Positions 1-10,692 of a DNA stretch of 64,000 nucleotides are shown here, one piece after another. The notes beneath the pieces are model-generated. The model saw nothing but the letters and a program-made list of their open reading frames with translations, ran no database searches and was not told where the DNA came from. The stretch is from positions 1 to 64,000 of the forward strand of contig JAKUCV010006617.1 in the NCBI GenBank assembly GCA_028386065.3. Direction: 5' to 3'. The position numbers and the translations under genes were made by a program. This DNA comes from Turnera subulata (Eukaryota > Streptophyta > Magnoliopsida > Malpighiales > Passifloraceae). Position 1 is the stretch's first letter. Every line of letters starts with the position of its first letter.

Positions 1-195
1 GGATTTCCTATAGATGAACTCTCTATATATCTTCATCCTTGTTGCTTCAAATCTTGTACTCCTTTGTCTTAGACTTGTGCTTCATTGATTGATGTCTTTT
101 TGCTTTTCTTCAAGGAATGAATTCATGAATGGAGCTTTGGTTAGTTTGTCATTATCAAAACCCTGAAATGAAACATGGAAGCATTAGTCCTAACA
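1..195 (-). mobile_element. Partial LTR, Copia-like (runs off the window)
   Basis: Read on the minus strand, the segment begins at 195 with TGTTAGGACTAATGC and goes on to a phrase of the type 'gttttgataatgacaaac'. Copia LTRs in this window carry similar text near their start (for example 'ttttgatgattaacaaac' at 59934-59951). I infer the 5' end of a minus-oriented LTR whose remainder lies outside the window. Only the TG terminus and the loose resemblance support this. Confidence 0.35.
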
Positions 196-1520
196 TATAC
201 TTCCAAGTCACGGGTCTATGGGTCACAGACTTAAAGCCCAACTATGTCCAAAATCCTTATCCAGCTCAAAGTCCACATGGTCTCTAGGCCTAAAGTCCAC
301 CTCCTAAAACTACTAAAAATCCAGATATGTCCTTGGGCTTTGAGCCCATCTCTTATTTAAGTTCAATTAATCAAATTAAGTCATAACATCTCATTACTGG
401 GCCTGGGCCCGATTTAGACTAACTTCCATTTAAGGGTTTTACCCGAGTCCGAGTTACCGTCCTAGAGGTTCTACCCGCGTCGGACAAACCAGTCACAAGC
501 TACTCGCTTCCCGCTCTCAGTTTCTACTATGTATATTACTATCATTACATAACCCAATTCAGAATAAATAATACATGCCATGAGTGTACAACAAATTATA
601 CATCAAGGTAATACCGTTAAATGCCGGAAAGATTCCGTTCCACCGAAACAACAATCCCGAGACGCCGAAGGATAACCCGCCTTGTCGGAACAGGAACCCG
701 CTCACCGGATTCCGGTCACACCTCGCCGGATCTTCCACCAAAGCCAAAAACACACTCCCAACAATTCTGCCAAAATCCCAAAAACATCTAAACCAACCAA
801 CCAACAAATGCTTTGGAATCAAACGAGCTAAAACCCATTAAAGAAAATCAGAAACTTACCCAAACAACTCCACCAGACTCGGTTTACTCTCCCTCAATCC
901 TCGTTAACTGCAACCCGACCTCCAACAGCAACAATCAGATCCGCCGGAACAAGCAACAACAACCACGAACCCGCCACCAACAAACCAACAGCTGTGCATC
1001 ATCACCACCCAGAACCACCATCCGAGCCAAAACGACCACACAGCCCAAGACACCAACCGACACAAACCCGCCGCCATCCGACAACAACACGAAACACATA
1101 CACACAATGTACCAATCAACATCCTAACTCCAAAACAAGAAAAGAAAAAGGGTAGGAGAAAGAAAGAGTGGAGCGGTGGCTTACCAGAGCAACAACGGTG
1201 CGACAGCTCGATCCAATCCGAGCCACAGCACACACTCGAAACGAAAGAGACTTCTAGTCCCCTCTCGCCGGCCCGCCACGGACAACCCCTCACTCCCTCT
1301 GCTGGTACTCGCGTGCGGAAGAAGAGCTAGAGGCGGCGGCTCCATGAGGGTAAGAGAATAAGGAGAGATGGTGGTTGCGGCTTGTTGTGAGATCGAGAGA
1401 GAGAGAGAGACAAAAGAGAGACAAGGAGGTAGAAGATGGGAGCGGCGGGGAAGAAAAGAAAGAGAGAGAAGAAAGGAAAAGAAAAGAGAAAAGAAAGGGG
1501 GTGCTAGGGTTTGGCCGCCT
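196..1520. other. Unassigned region ending in a GA-rich tract
   Basis: No gene is recognised. GC rises between about 640 and 1360, and 1388-1503 is a purine-rich GA/GAAA simple-sequence tract. The short ORFs here have no recognisable motifs. The mix of a GC-rich block next to purine tracts resembles part of the long LTR at 55503-58299, so an old LTR is possible, but I could not align the two. Confidence 0.3.
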
Positions 1521-1539
1521 AAGCCAGACGACGTGACTG

Positions 1540-1817
1540 TATAATTAAGAATAGCTCAAATGAAGTGATTTCGAAGTTGTACAGGTATGGGACTATATAT
1601 TTCGAGAATAGCTTAAACGGTTTGATGGGTACTAACTATATCAACAAGGTGCACCTACTTTTCGGTGCCCATTCCAAAAAGAAGTCCAAAGTTAAGCGTG
1701 CTTGACCTGGAGTAATTCTAAGATGGATGACCTCTTGGGAAGTTTTCCCTGAAAGCATGCGAGTGAGGACAAAGCATGTTGGAAAGGTCCCGTGTTGGTC
1801 TGTAGTGACAGTCGACA
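1540..1817 (+). mobile_element. Cassandra-like TRIM LTR remnant carrying 5S sequence
   Basis: A 5S-rRNA-like block (1626-1745) is embedded in unrelated sequence on both sides: 'agtgatttcg', 'cgagaatagctt' upstream and 'gcgagtgaggacaaagcatg' downstream. A 5S-derived Pol III promoter inside an LTR is the diagnostic feature of Cassandra, a terminal-repeat retrotransposon in miniature found across vascular plants. The flanks look like Cassandra LTR text as I remember it, but I did not find a second LTR, a primer-binding site or a polypurine tract. This may be a single truncated or solo LTR. Confidence 0.6.
1626..1745 (+). ncRNA. 5S rRNA-derived sequence with Pol III internal promoter elements
   Basis: The order of elements matches plant 5S rRNA. 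A box A-like AGTTAAGCGTGC lies at 1690-1701, an intermediate element GATGGATGACC at 1722-1732 (plant 5S usually GATGGGTGACC), and a box C-like CTCTTGGGAAG at 1732-1742 (usually CTCCTGGGAAG). The 5' half is strongly diverged from real 5S rRNA, so this is not a functional ribosomal gene. It is best read as the 5S-like module of the Cassandra-type LTR, possibly retaining Pol III promoter activity. Confidence 0.65.
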
Positions 1818-2264
1818 AGCCGGGACATTACCCCTCATCCCTGCGACGCTGACGCCTGAATCTAGCAACCGGATTGCCGCCGTGGACGTGCCGCCCCGTC
1901 TCTTCTACCTATCCTCCTTTATCTTTCGCATGCGCCTAAGCCACAATCGGGTCCAAAGGGCTCGACGTCACCGGAGCTGTGTATGACGCCAACGACCCTT
2001 CATTCCCCTCTCTCAATAAAGCATGTTGGAAAGGTCCCGTGTTGGTCTGTAGTGACAGTCGACAAGCTGGGACGTTAACCCTCATCCCTGCGACGCTGCC
2101 GCCTGAATCCAGCAACCGGATTTTCACCGTGGACGTGCTGCCCCGTCTCTTCTACCTTTCCTCCTTTGTCTTTCGCGTGCGCCTAAGCCATAATTGGGTC
2201 CAAAGGGCTCGACGTCGCCGGAGCTGGGTATGACACCAACGACCCTTCCTTCCCCTCTCTCAAT
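1771..2264 (+). repeat. Two-copy tandem duplication, 247-bp unit
   Basis: Unit 1 (1771-2017) and unit 2 (2018-2264) both start AAAGCATGTTGGAAAGGTCC and end CTCTCAAT with no spacer. They differ by scattered substitutions. The first ~50 bp of the unit belongs to the tail of the Cassandra-like LTR. The rest is GC-rich and not recognised. The duplication therefore spans the LTR/flank junction. Confidence 0.9.
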
Positions 2265-2419
2265 ATCGATTCCCTCCTTGACCTCTGGGTTTTAATTGTT
2301 GTGTTATCGCGGTTGTTATGACAGTGGATCCGGTCGTGTTTGGTGGTGACAAAAGGATTTCTGGCTGAAATCCTACTATGGTTGTTGGGTGTGGTATTCG
2401 GGTGTTGTTGTGGAGGTAG

Positions 2420-2611
2420 ATGCGTGTGGACACTATGAGGTTGATGGTATTTGTTGGACGAGAGTTGGGGGATAAGTTTGAGTTCAAGGCGCTGAAGAGC
2501 GGCATGTACCAATTCTATTTGAGGTTGGAGGAGGAGGGAGGGGTGGAGACGACGACAATGACGGGGGAGGAGGAGGAGAAAGAGGGGTTGCAAAGTGATT
2601 TATTCCTATAA
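2420..2611 (+). pseudogene. Fragment resembling the GOLD domain of a plant p24 (emp24/gp25L) protein
   Basis: The reading frame contains GDKFEFKALKSGMYQF at about 2468-2515, very close to the GOLD-domain segment of plant p24-beta cargo receptors, which cycle between ER and Golgi in COPI/COPII vesicles. Following residues become Glu/Thr-rich and lose similarity. No signal peptide, transmembrane helix or C-terminal sorting signal is present, so this is a scrap and not a gene. It lies directly downstream of the 247-bp duplication and may be a captured or decayed host fragment. The identification rests on one short motif. Confidence 0.35.
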
Positions 2612-2835
2612 TTTTACTTTTTGTAAAAAATAGAGGAATTAGATTACAATTTGATTAACTATTATACCACACATGTGTTTGATTATTAACTGTACAAAAT
2701 CATTCTATCCTAATTTTTTTAAAAACAATTTTGTTAAAGAATTTGATAATATGTTACTTAAAAAATTGTTGAAAGATCATGTGGATTAATTTTTAGACAC
2801 TATTTTTAAAAATAATTTTTTTAAAATTTTTTATT

Positions 2836-3125
2836 TTAATTGTGCACTTCGGTTTGGTTGGACGGGTCTTTTAGGTGGGGGAACCAGTCGGGTCGAGCCG
2901 TTCTGGTTTGTTGGCTGGACCTAACATGCAGGTCCCATATATGCTGACATGGCGCCAGAAAGCATGCCACGTCAGCACCAGTTGCTGGAATCCGTCGACT
3001 CATACCAAAAGTAACGAAAATCGACACACACAAGGATCAAAAGTAACGAAAACGCAACACAGGGCTGAATCTTCGAATCCAGGGGCAACACAAGGATCAA
3101 ACATGGCATTAATCCAATATTTATA
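2836..3125 (+). repeat. Half-copy of the foldback element seen at 59788-61835
   Basis: The stretch matches, in order, the right arm of the element near 61590-61835: a GGTTTG(G/A)TT...GACC(T)AACATG block, 'gctgac(a/g)tggc', 'gccacgtcagca', and then 'caacacagggctgaa' and 'cacaaggatcaaacatg' against 'acacagggatgaa' repeats. No matching inverted left arm was seen in the AT-rich sequence before it. I infer a truncated relative. Confidence 0.55.
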
Positions 3126-3494
3126 TTTATGATAAAGACAATTTTCTCCAAAATTGTTCCATGTTAGGTATTTTAGAGAGTAGTTGTAGTTCTTCCACAA
3201 ATAAAAAGGAAGAGAGTAATGAGGATAATGTCAATCTAATGATGAAGATTAGGATAAAGATGAAGTAGTTATACATCGTATTTACTATTTTGACGGTAAT
3301 GCAACTTTGCAGTCATCGTTGTCGCAACGGAAATTATGCTCACTTGTACGTCACAAATATTTTTGAGAATCATATCCCAAAAACTTGGTTAGGGTAACAG
3401 AGTATATCAGAGATCAAACCCTATAATGACCTATACAAAGAGTAACAAAAGAGCCAAGACCTAACAACAACAAACAACTTCAAAAGAGCTATAC
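3126..3494. other. Unassigned AT-rich flank of the LINE insertion
   Basis: No ORF, RNA gene or repeat recognised. It is the continuation of the target into which the LINE inserted; the other side resumes at 9134. Confidence 0.4.
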
Positions 3495-3532
3495 AAGAGC
3501 AACAATAGATCAAACAACCTCCCCTCTCCCAA

Positions 3533-5222
3533 ATGTCGCCTGGCCTCCCCCGATCAAACAACCACTCTGTCATCCAACCCAACCTTTCACTATCCGCCGG
3601 CCACCTCTGTCAAGCCCTACTCTATCCACTCCCAATCCCTACTTCCCAACCCTGGTCATCCACCCATCACTCACCCATTTTCCACACAGACCAACCACCA
3701 AGGCAAACCAAACACCACACCCCCTCACTCTAAACCTCTTTCCTTTTCAAAATGGAATAGGAACACTACCGCTGCAGCTATTAGGAATCATCAACTTTTC
3801 AGTCTCTATGTAGAGAATCTACCTCTCAACTGGACTGTATCAGATGTCCTTTCAAAATTATCTGGGAGATTGATCGATAGTCAAGTTCTGAATGGAAAAT
3901 CATTTGCTCAGATTGTCAACGGGAAGGAGAAGGCGAAGGAGAGCTTGGTATGCATAGGATTCTCAAAGTTTGATTTTAACCCGCCGGAAGAAAATAATGA
4001 GTGGTTATCCCGTTGTATCTTCGGCTATCTTTTCCCATGGAGAGAGATGCTGTCCAGGGGGTTCTATTCTCAAATGGTTTAAAGGATTGTATCGTCAGTG
4101 GGTTAGGCGGAGACTCGGTGTTGATTCATACTCCATCTGTGGCGGTTCGCGATGCCTTAGTATCCCAGGTCCCAGCTTGGGTTTCTAATTATTTCCAATT
4201 GTTTAGGGCATGGAAGATGGGTGATAACTCCACTAATCGACTTTGTTGGATTAAACTCTCGGGAGTTCCTCTTCATGCATGGTGCATGCAATTCTTTGAA
4301 AAGGTCTGCACTGGTTATGTTTCAGTTAATGATTTAATTTCTCTAGAGGCTGAGACACCAATCCACCACCACAAACTCCGGCGGTCGAGAAGTACAAAAT
4401 TTGAATGCTGAAAATCGCTTCTCAGTGCTCGAGATGCTCGCCTCGGACTCTGATCCCTTCCAACTAAAAGGAATAATTGAGCATGTCAATCGGCCTGAGA
4501 GACAGTCTCCTAGGAAATCTACATCACCAGTTGTGACAGCTGTTGTCCCTTCTTTGGCCAATGACGGTAGGCCCCTCTCTCCATACAGTTCGCGTGCTAG
4601 CAGTAAAGGGGTATCACCAAATTTCAGAGTAGAAAAGACCCGCTCCAATAGTGGGACCCAATCTAATTCTACTTCTTGGGAAATTGGAGAAAGCTCTGGC
4701 AATAGCAGTAAATTCGTGGGACACTGGGCTCACCCACATTTTGTTAGTGGTATGCAGCTAACTCCTTCTCAACAAACCAGGAATGAATCCTGGACTAGGC
4801 CTACTTTGCCTGATTCCGAGTTAGGCCCCCTATCTCCTAGTACTGATTATAACCCAATCCAGGACTTGAGGCTATCCAAATTAACTGACCAAAAAATCAG
4901 ACTAGCCCTTAATGCCAAGCAGTCGAGAAAAGCCCGGAAGTTTAAGAAAATTAGTAGATTTACTGGGAGCATTACTTCAACTGACTCCCTATCTGATACT
5001 GACGTCAGAAGAGTAAACAAGAGAAACACAACAGCAAAGGTACCAGTGACATCTTCTTCTCTACCTACTGTGGATTTTGATGCTGAGGCTGAGTTAACAC
5101 TACAAGTGGGGAGTTGTTTGGGTTGGGATCAGAATGATGCTAATGAAGTGCGAACTGTGGTAAGGGATTTAATTGTCAAAGAAGGAGAAGAGTGGAATAG
5201 GAACATCGATCAGAAGCCTTGA
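3533..5222 (+). pseudogene. LINE ORF1 (RRM-like and DUF4283-like, frameshifted)
   Basis: The likely start is the ATG at 3533, 18 nt into the element, opening a Pro/Ser/His-rich N-terminus. The frame shifts by about 3740. Then a segment with FSLYVENLP...VSDVLSKL (about 3795-3860) resembles the first strand and helix of an RRM. A second shift near 4020 leads to a DUF4283-like stretch with FRAWKMGD...LCWIKLSGVPLHAW. A third shift near 4385 restores the earlier frame to the TGA at 5220-5222. The C-terminal 270 residues are Ser/Thr-rich. In the family, ORF1 is the RNA-binding chaperone that packages LINE RNA. The compensating shifts make this copy non-functional. Confidence 0.8.
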
Positions 5223-5270
5223 GGGAGTTCTAATCCGTGTCTGCGTACTAGCGTGTTTATATGTTTCATC

Positions 5271-8200
5271 ATGTTCAGTCTCATTTCATGGAATGCTAGA
5301 GGATTGGGGTCTAGAATCAAACATAGTCATCTTAAGGAGTTAATTTCTCAAAATGAAGCAAGGATGGTCTATATCTGCGAAACTAAGCAAAGGGGTATTG
5401 ATAGAAACTATTGTACAAGGCTATGGAATTTAGGGGATTTGGATTATTTTACTGTGGATGCAGAAGGTGCTTCAGGTGGTCTCTTATTGATGTGGGACGA
5501 ATCTTATTTTCGGCTCTCACAGTGTCAAACTAGAAAAAATTGGATTTTAGTAGAGGGATGTTATGGGGACTCAACGGAGAAGCTTTATGTTTGTTTTGTG
5601 TATGGGGATTCTAATGTGGATAACAGGATAGACATGTGGAACGAGTTGAAAGTAGTAAAACAGTCCTTTTCTTCTCCTTGGTTGGTAATAGGGGATCTTA
5701 ACGAGACTATCTCTGCAGAAGATAGAAGAAGTAATTGATTATATGATAGGGGAGCTGGCGCACTTAGAGGTTTCATGGACTCCATGCAACTCATAGAATT
5801 TCCTTTAAGTGGCCGAAAGTTCACTTGGGCAAACAGTTTGGGAGCCAGCAAAATTGACAGAGCTATGGCTCAGCCAGAATGGAGTTTGGCCTTTAAATCT
5901 TTAAATCTTAAGGCGGGTAAAAGAGGCACTTCAAACCACTGGCCTTTGATACTTTCCCAGGAGAAAACAAACTGGGGTTTCAAACCTTTTAGGTTTCAGG
6001 AGTGCTGGTGGAAAGATGAACACTTCAAAGAGTCTATAGAATCCTTTTGGAAGAAGTGCGAAAGTGATCTCCCAGGTAGATTCAAGTTGATGAAAAAACT
6101 TAGCCTCAAGCGAAAACTATTATCAGAATGGAACAGATCTTCCTTTGGGAACATTGACGCGACTGTAGCAGCCTTACAAGAGGAGATTGAGGCCATTGAT
6201 TTGAAAGCAAAAACAGTGTCACTCTCAAAGACCGAACAGAAAAGAAGAGGAGAAGCTAAACAAAATCTCATCCATAAATGGAAGCAAAAAGAAGTAATAT
6301 GGAGACAAAAATCTAGAATAAGTTGGCTCAAACTGGGTGATCGCAATACGCGATTCTTCCATGTCTCTGCTTGTGCAAGAGGAAGAAGAAATTCCATTTC
6401 TTCAATTTATAGCAAAGGAAGAGAGCTGGTCGAACCGGAGTTAATAAAGAATGAGGCTGTGAATTTTTTCTCAAACTTGTGTCGCGATCACTTGAGTTTC
6501 AGACCTATAATGAGATGCAGGAATAGGTTTCCACGTCTCCAGCCTGATCAGCTAGAAGGGCTCTTAAAACCTATTTGTTTGGAGGAGTTGAGAGATGCGG
6601 TATGGACCTGTAACGGGTTAAAAGCCCCAGGGCCCGATGGTTTCAATCTGAATTTCTATAAGAAGAGTTGGGATAGAATTAAGGAGGATCTGTTTGATTT
6701 GGTAAAGGATTTCTTCGATTATGGACGTCTTCCAAAAGGAGTCAATCTCGCCTATATCACTCTCTTACCGAAAAAGGATGGTGCATCAGAATTTAATGAC
6801 TTTAGGCCTATTACCTTGGTGAGTGCAATATACAAGATAATTTTAAAGATATTATCTTCCAGGCTTAGAAACGTACTACCTTTTCTCATAAGCAACTCAC
6901 AATTCGCTTTCCTGGAAGGTAGAAACATTCTTGATGTTGTTCTTTTAGCATCAGAATTCATCGATTCCCTGAAGAAAAATAAGGAACCTACTATTTTATG
7001 GAAACTCGACTTTCAGAAGGCGTATGACTCTATTTCTTGGAGTTATTTATTCCAAGTAATGGAGCACATGGGCTTCCCATCAAGATGGATTTCTTTAATA
7101 AACTCATGTTTGCAGTCATCCACCATTGCTGTCCTTATCAATGGATCTCCAACATCTCAGTTTGGAATGGAAAAAGGTCTTAAACAGGGCGATCCCCTGT
7201 CCCCATTCTTGTTCCTTATTGCTGCTGAAGGGTTGAGGGTGTCCATTGAAGCAAACATTGAGAGCGGACTTGTTGAAGGTCTTAACATCCATAATATCCC
7301 TGCAAATTTGATTCAATTTGCGGATGATACTCTGATTCTGGCCAAAGCTGACGATTCATCCCTCCTCAACCTCAAAAAAATTCTTAAGTGCTTTGAAATC
7401 ATGTCTGGCTTGAAGAAAAATTTCTACAAGAGCAGTATCATCGGGCTCAACATTGACAGGGATAGGGCAAAGTTCTTAGCAGATCTCCTCCTTTGCCGGC
7501 TGGAGAAACTTCCAGTCAAATATCTGGGCCTTCCTCTTGGTGCTAATATAAAGAAGATGACAAGCTGGGATCCAGTGATCGAGAAATACAAGAAAAAGTT
7601 GAAATCCTGGAAATCCAGATTTCTTTCCTTTGCAGGACGTGTTCTCTTGATTAAAGCAACTCTCTCATCCCTTCCTCTCTACTACATGTCTATCTTCAGG
7701 TTACCTGCAAGTGTGTGCAAAAAACTGATCCAAGTCCAAAGAAAATTCCTCTGGAGTGGGTGCCAAGAAAAAAGGAAGCTGTGTTGGGTATCTTGGGACA
7801 AGGTGGCAAGGCCGAAAGTCTATGGTGGTCATGGTATTGAGTCATTACTCATAAAAAACAATAGCCTCTGCTTTAAGTGATATTGGAGATTTTTACAAAA
7901 GGAGGATTCCGTGTGGCCGAAGTTTATAGAAGCTAAGTGTGTGCAGAATCCAGGGACAATGGAGTCGGAATTTAGTGAGCAAAAGATGTCTAGCTTATGG
8001 AAGAATGTGGTTCGCAGCTCTGATGACATAAGCTTACCGAATTTAGGCTTGAAAAACCATCTTACTCTTCAGGTGGGATAAGGCTCTTGTATCTCTTTCT
8101 GGCATGATAAGTGGTGCCCTATTGGTACCCTTAGTTCTACCTTCACAAGATTGTTCTCGATTAGTTCCCTCCAGAATGGTAATCTTGCAGAATTTGTCCT

Positions 8201-8951
8201 TAAGGTGCCGTTGTCTTTGGCGAATATTTGGAAGAGACGACTTTATGATTGGGAGAAGGATTCATGTAGAAGAATTGATGTAGAATTGCTCCTTGTATCC
8301 TTAAACCCAAGATCGCAGGATCGTTGGCTTTGGGGCTCCTCTAAGGATTCGGTCTTTTCTGTGAAGGCAGGGACGGACTTCATTATCCATGCCTCTATGC
8401 AGTTAACAAAACCGCCCAATGTTTGGTTGAATTTGTGCCCTCCGAAAATTGAATGTTTTATGTGGCAGTTGCTAAATAGTGGCGTGGCAGTTAGAGAAAA
8501 TCTTGTCAGAAGGGAGATTTTGACAAGCAAACAGGGACTCTGTATCTTGTGTGATCAAGAAATGGAGTCTTCCAATCATTTGTTTCTACAATGTCAGTAC
8601 TCTTGGGCCTTTTGGAGTAAACTTTTCCGTTGGGGGGGAATTATCTGGACTGCACCTCAATCCATAAACCAGTGGCTATGTCAATGGCCTTGGTTGGAGA
8701 GTTCTGCTCAAAGAAGATCAATCTGGATGATGCTTGGATACTCTGCTTATTGGTCCTTGTGGACGGCGAGGAACAAGAAATTCTTTAACAATGAAGTCAT
8801 AAGTTGGGATTCCCTTTTCGATATTACGGTGTTTAGAGTCTTTTGGTGGATTAAAGCATTACAACCGGACTTCTCTTATTCTCATTACAACATTCTGGCT
8901 TCGGTAGATGTGTTAAGACATTGGAAAGGAGTCTACAGACGATTCGGTTGA
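5271..8951 (+). pseudogene. LINE ORF2: endonuclease plus reverse transcriptase, three in-frame stops
   Basis: From the ATG at 5271 one frame runs to a TGA at 8949-8951, about 1,226 codons, normal for plant L1 ORF2. It is interrupted only by TGA at 5736-5738, TGA at 7878-7880 and TAA at 8079-8081, with no net frameshift. An AP-endonuclease-like domain comes first (ISWNARGLGS, ICETKQ, VIGDLNE, SNHWPL). The reverse transcriptase follows, with LKAPGPDGF, FRPITLVSAIYKI, the QGDPLSPFLF motif and the catalytic FADD near 7318. Last is a zf-RVT-type Cys/His region (CILCDQEMESSNHLFLQC, about 8540-8600). ORF1 ends 48 bp upstream. Stops at 5736 and 7878 fit single transitions such as deaminated methyl-C. 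Confidence 0.93.
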
Positions 8952-9573
8952 AGCCTTGTTTCTGACAGATTACTACATGATAATAGGATTGTTTGTTGCT
9001 TTTTTCACTCTGTAACCCTGTCATCTACCCAATGACCAGGGCCTCTCCTTACTGTACTTAACCACCTTATTATTCTCTAATGAAAAAACCTCGATTATTA
9101 TCAAAAAAAAAAAAAGAGCAACAATAGATCAAAAGACTATGAAAGTACAGAATGAGAGAACTTAATACACAAAAAATCGAAAGTAGCTTCATGTCATCAG
9201 ATAATACTCAGGATTTAAAATTTTGCAAACAACAAAATCATAGTTTTAGATAAGAACACACTGCAGCAACAATGGCGTCAGTGGATTGACAAGAAATGGA
9301 GAAATGCCGGCTGTTCTGTTCTCGCCTGTTAGCACCCATATTTTTCCCGTTTCATTTTTATGTCTTTGTCCAACATTTGTTTGCAACCCGTCACATGTAG
9401 AGTCTATAAAAATTCAAAAAATATTTTCTGACAATCCCAGGGACCACATCTTATCATTTTATCGTGCCAAAAGTATTTCGGAATTCCCCGGAATTTTCAT
9501 AGATTTTTTCAAGAACATGGTTAAATTTTTGTATTTTTTGCCTGAAGAGATGCCAGTCATCATCGTGATCGTA

Positions 9574-9646
9574 CAGTCACAAGCAAAGCCATACCAGTCA
9601 CAAAGGAAGCCATACCGGTCACAGGGGAAGTCGTATCGGTCACAGT
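9574..9646 (+). repeat. 21-bp tandem repeat, about 3.5 copies
   Basis: Units of the form (A/G)GTCACA(A)GnnAAGCCATACC follow each other with no spacer inside the U3-like part of the LTR. The third unit is diverged (GTCGTATC). Confidence 0.75.
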
Positions 9647-10692
9647 ACGTGATAAAAGCCAAAAGCCAGGAGCTGGCCTAGCATGGTCGGCGGCCATACA
9701 TCCCCGGCCATGGATTTTCGACCGGTCCATTTCCACGGCCATGCATGGCCGGCAGCCATCCAGAGCTCGAAAATTCCCCCGTTCGGTCTCATTTATCTGA
9801 TTTTGTGTCGTCCGTGAAAAATTGAATTTTTCTAGGAATTTCAAACCATTTTACTAGCATATTTTAGACACGAAGACGAGTCTCACACATTTTTCTAGGA
9901 ATTTTCTGAGGTTCGGATAGGCCCCGTTTGTGCGCTTCAAAGTTCCTGACTTGAAGCAAACACGGTCACAACGGTGACCACCTATTTTGAACTGAAGCCA
10001 TGAACTTGTGATCGACGGTCATAGACGGTGACCTGCCAGTTAAGAATTTTCAACTGAAGCCATGAGATGATGACCGTAACTGAAGCCATGAGCAACCACC
10101 TAGGCTCACATTTATGACTATGCCACTTCTTGGAAAAAACTATAAATAGGGGGGCCCTCCCTTCATTTTTCTTCACCCCGAGAGTTGTGCTCTCTTAGTA
10201 CACATTTTTGCACTTTTCTATCTCCCCTCCTCATCCCTCTCTAAGTTGAATAATATAAGGTTTGAGTTTTCACCCTTTTCTACCTCCTTTGTTCCCCCTC
10301 AAAAATCAAAATTCGAGCGCAAAGTCTTCATTTTCCTAAGCATTCTTTTGCGGGTTATACCCTCCATCTAAGGTTCACTTTCGGGTTTCCATCATAACGT
10401 TATGATGCCAAAATTATTTTAGAAAATCATCGATGCTATGCCATTATAATGTCCGGATCTATATCCGTGTGTCATTATATGTGTACCGTTATAGTGTCGA
10501 AATAATGCCGGTTTTCGTTAACGGTACCGTACGGAAACCCATTTACTTTTGCGCACTATTATTGATTTCTTGTGTTGCATTCAAGAGCTAGGTTGCTAGA
10601 TTTATCATTCTTGCATGCTTGCGTTTACTTGTTAGTATTGCATGTTAGAGGGTCCCCAAGGATGAAATGGGTAGCCAACTTCTGTGTTCGAT

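Larger units (their letters stand above)
3515..9113 (+). mobile_element. Full-length L1-type LINE with 20-bp target-site duplication
   Basis: The 20-bp sequence AAGAGCAACAATAGATCAAA occurs at 3495-3514 and again at 9114-9133 without mismatch. Between them lie ORF1, ORF2 and a 3' poly(A) tract ending at about 9113. The element is therefore 5.6 kb and apparently not 5'-truncated. A perfect duplication suggests a fairly recent insertion, yet both ORFs carry disabling changes. RNase H is absent after the C-terminal zinc-binding region, as in many plant L1 lineages. Confidence 0.93.

Noticed and set aside
1626..1745. A true 5S ribosomal RNA gene
   Set aside because: Only the internal promoter region is well kept; the 5' half is too diverged and no 5S tandem array surrounds it.
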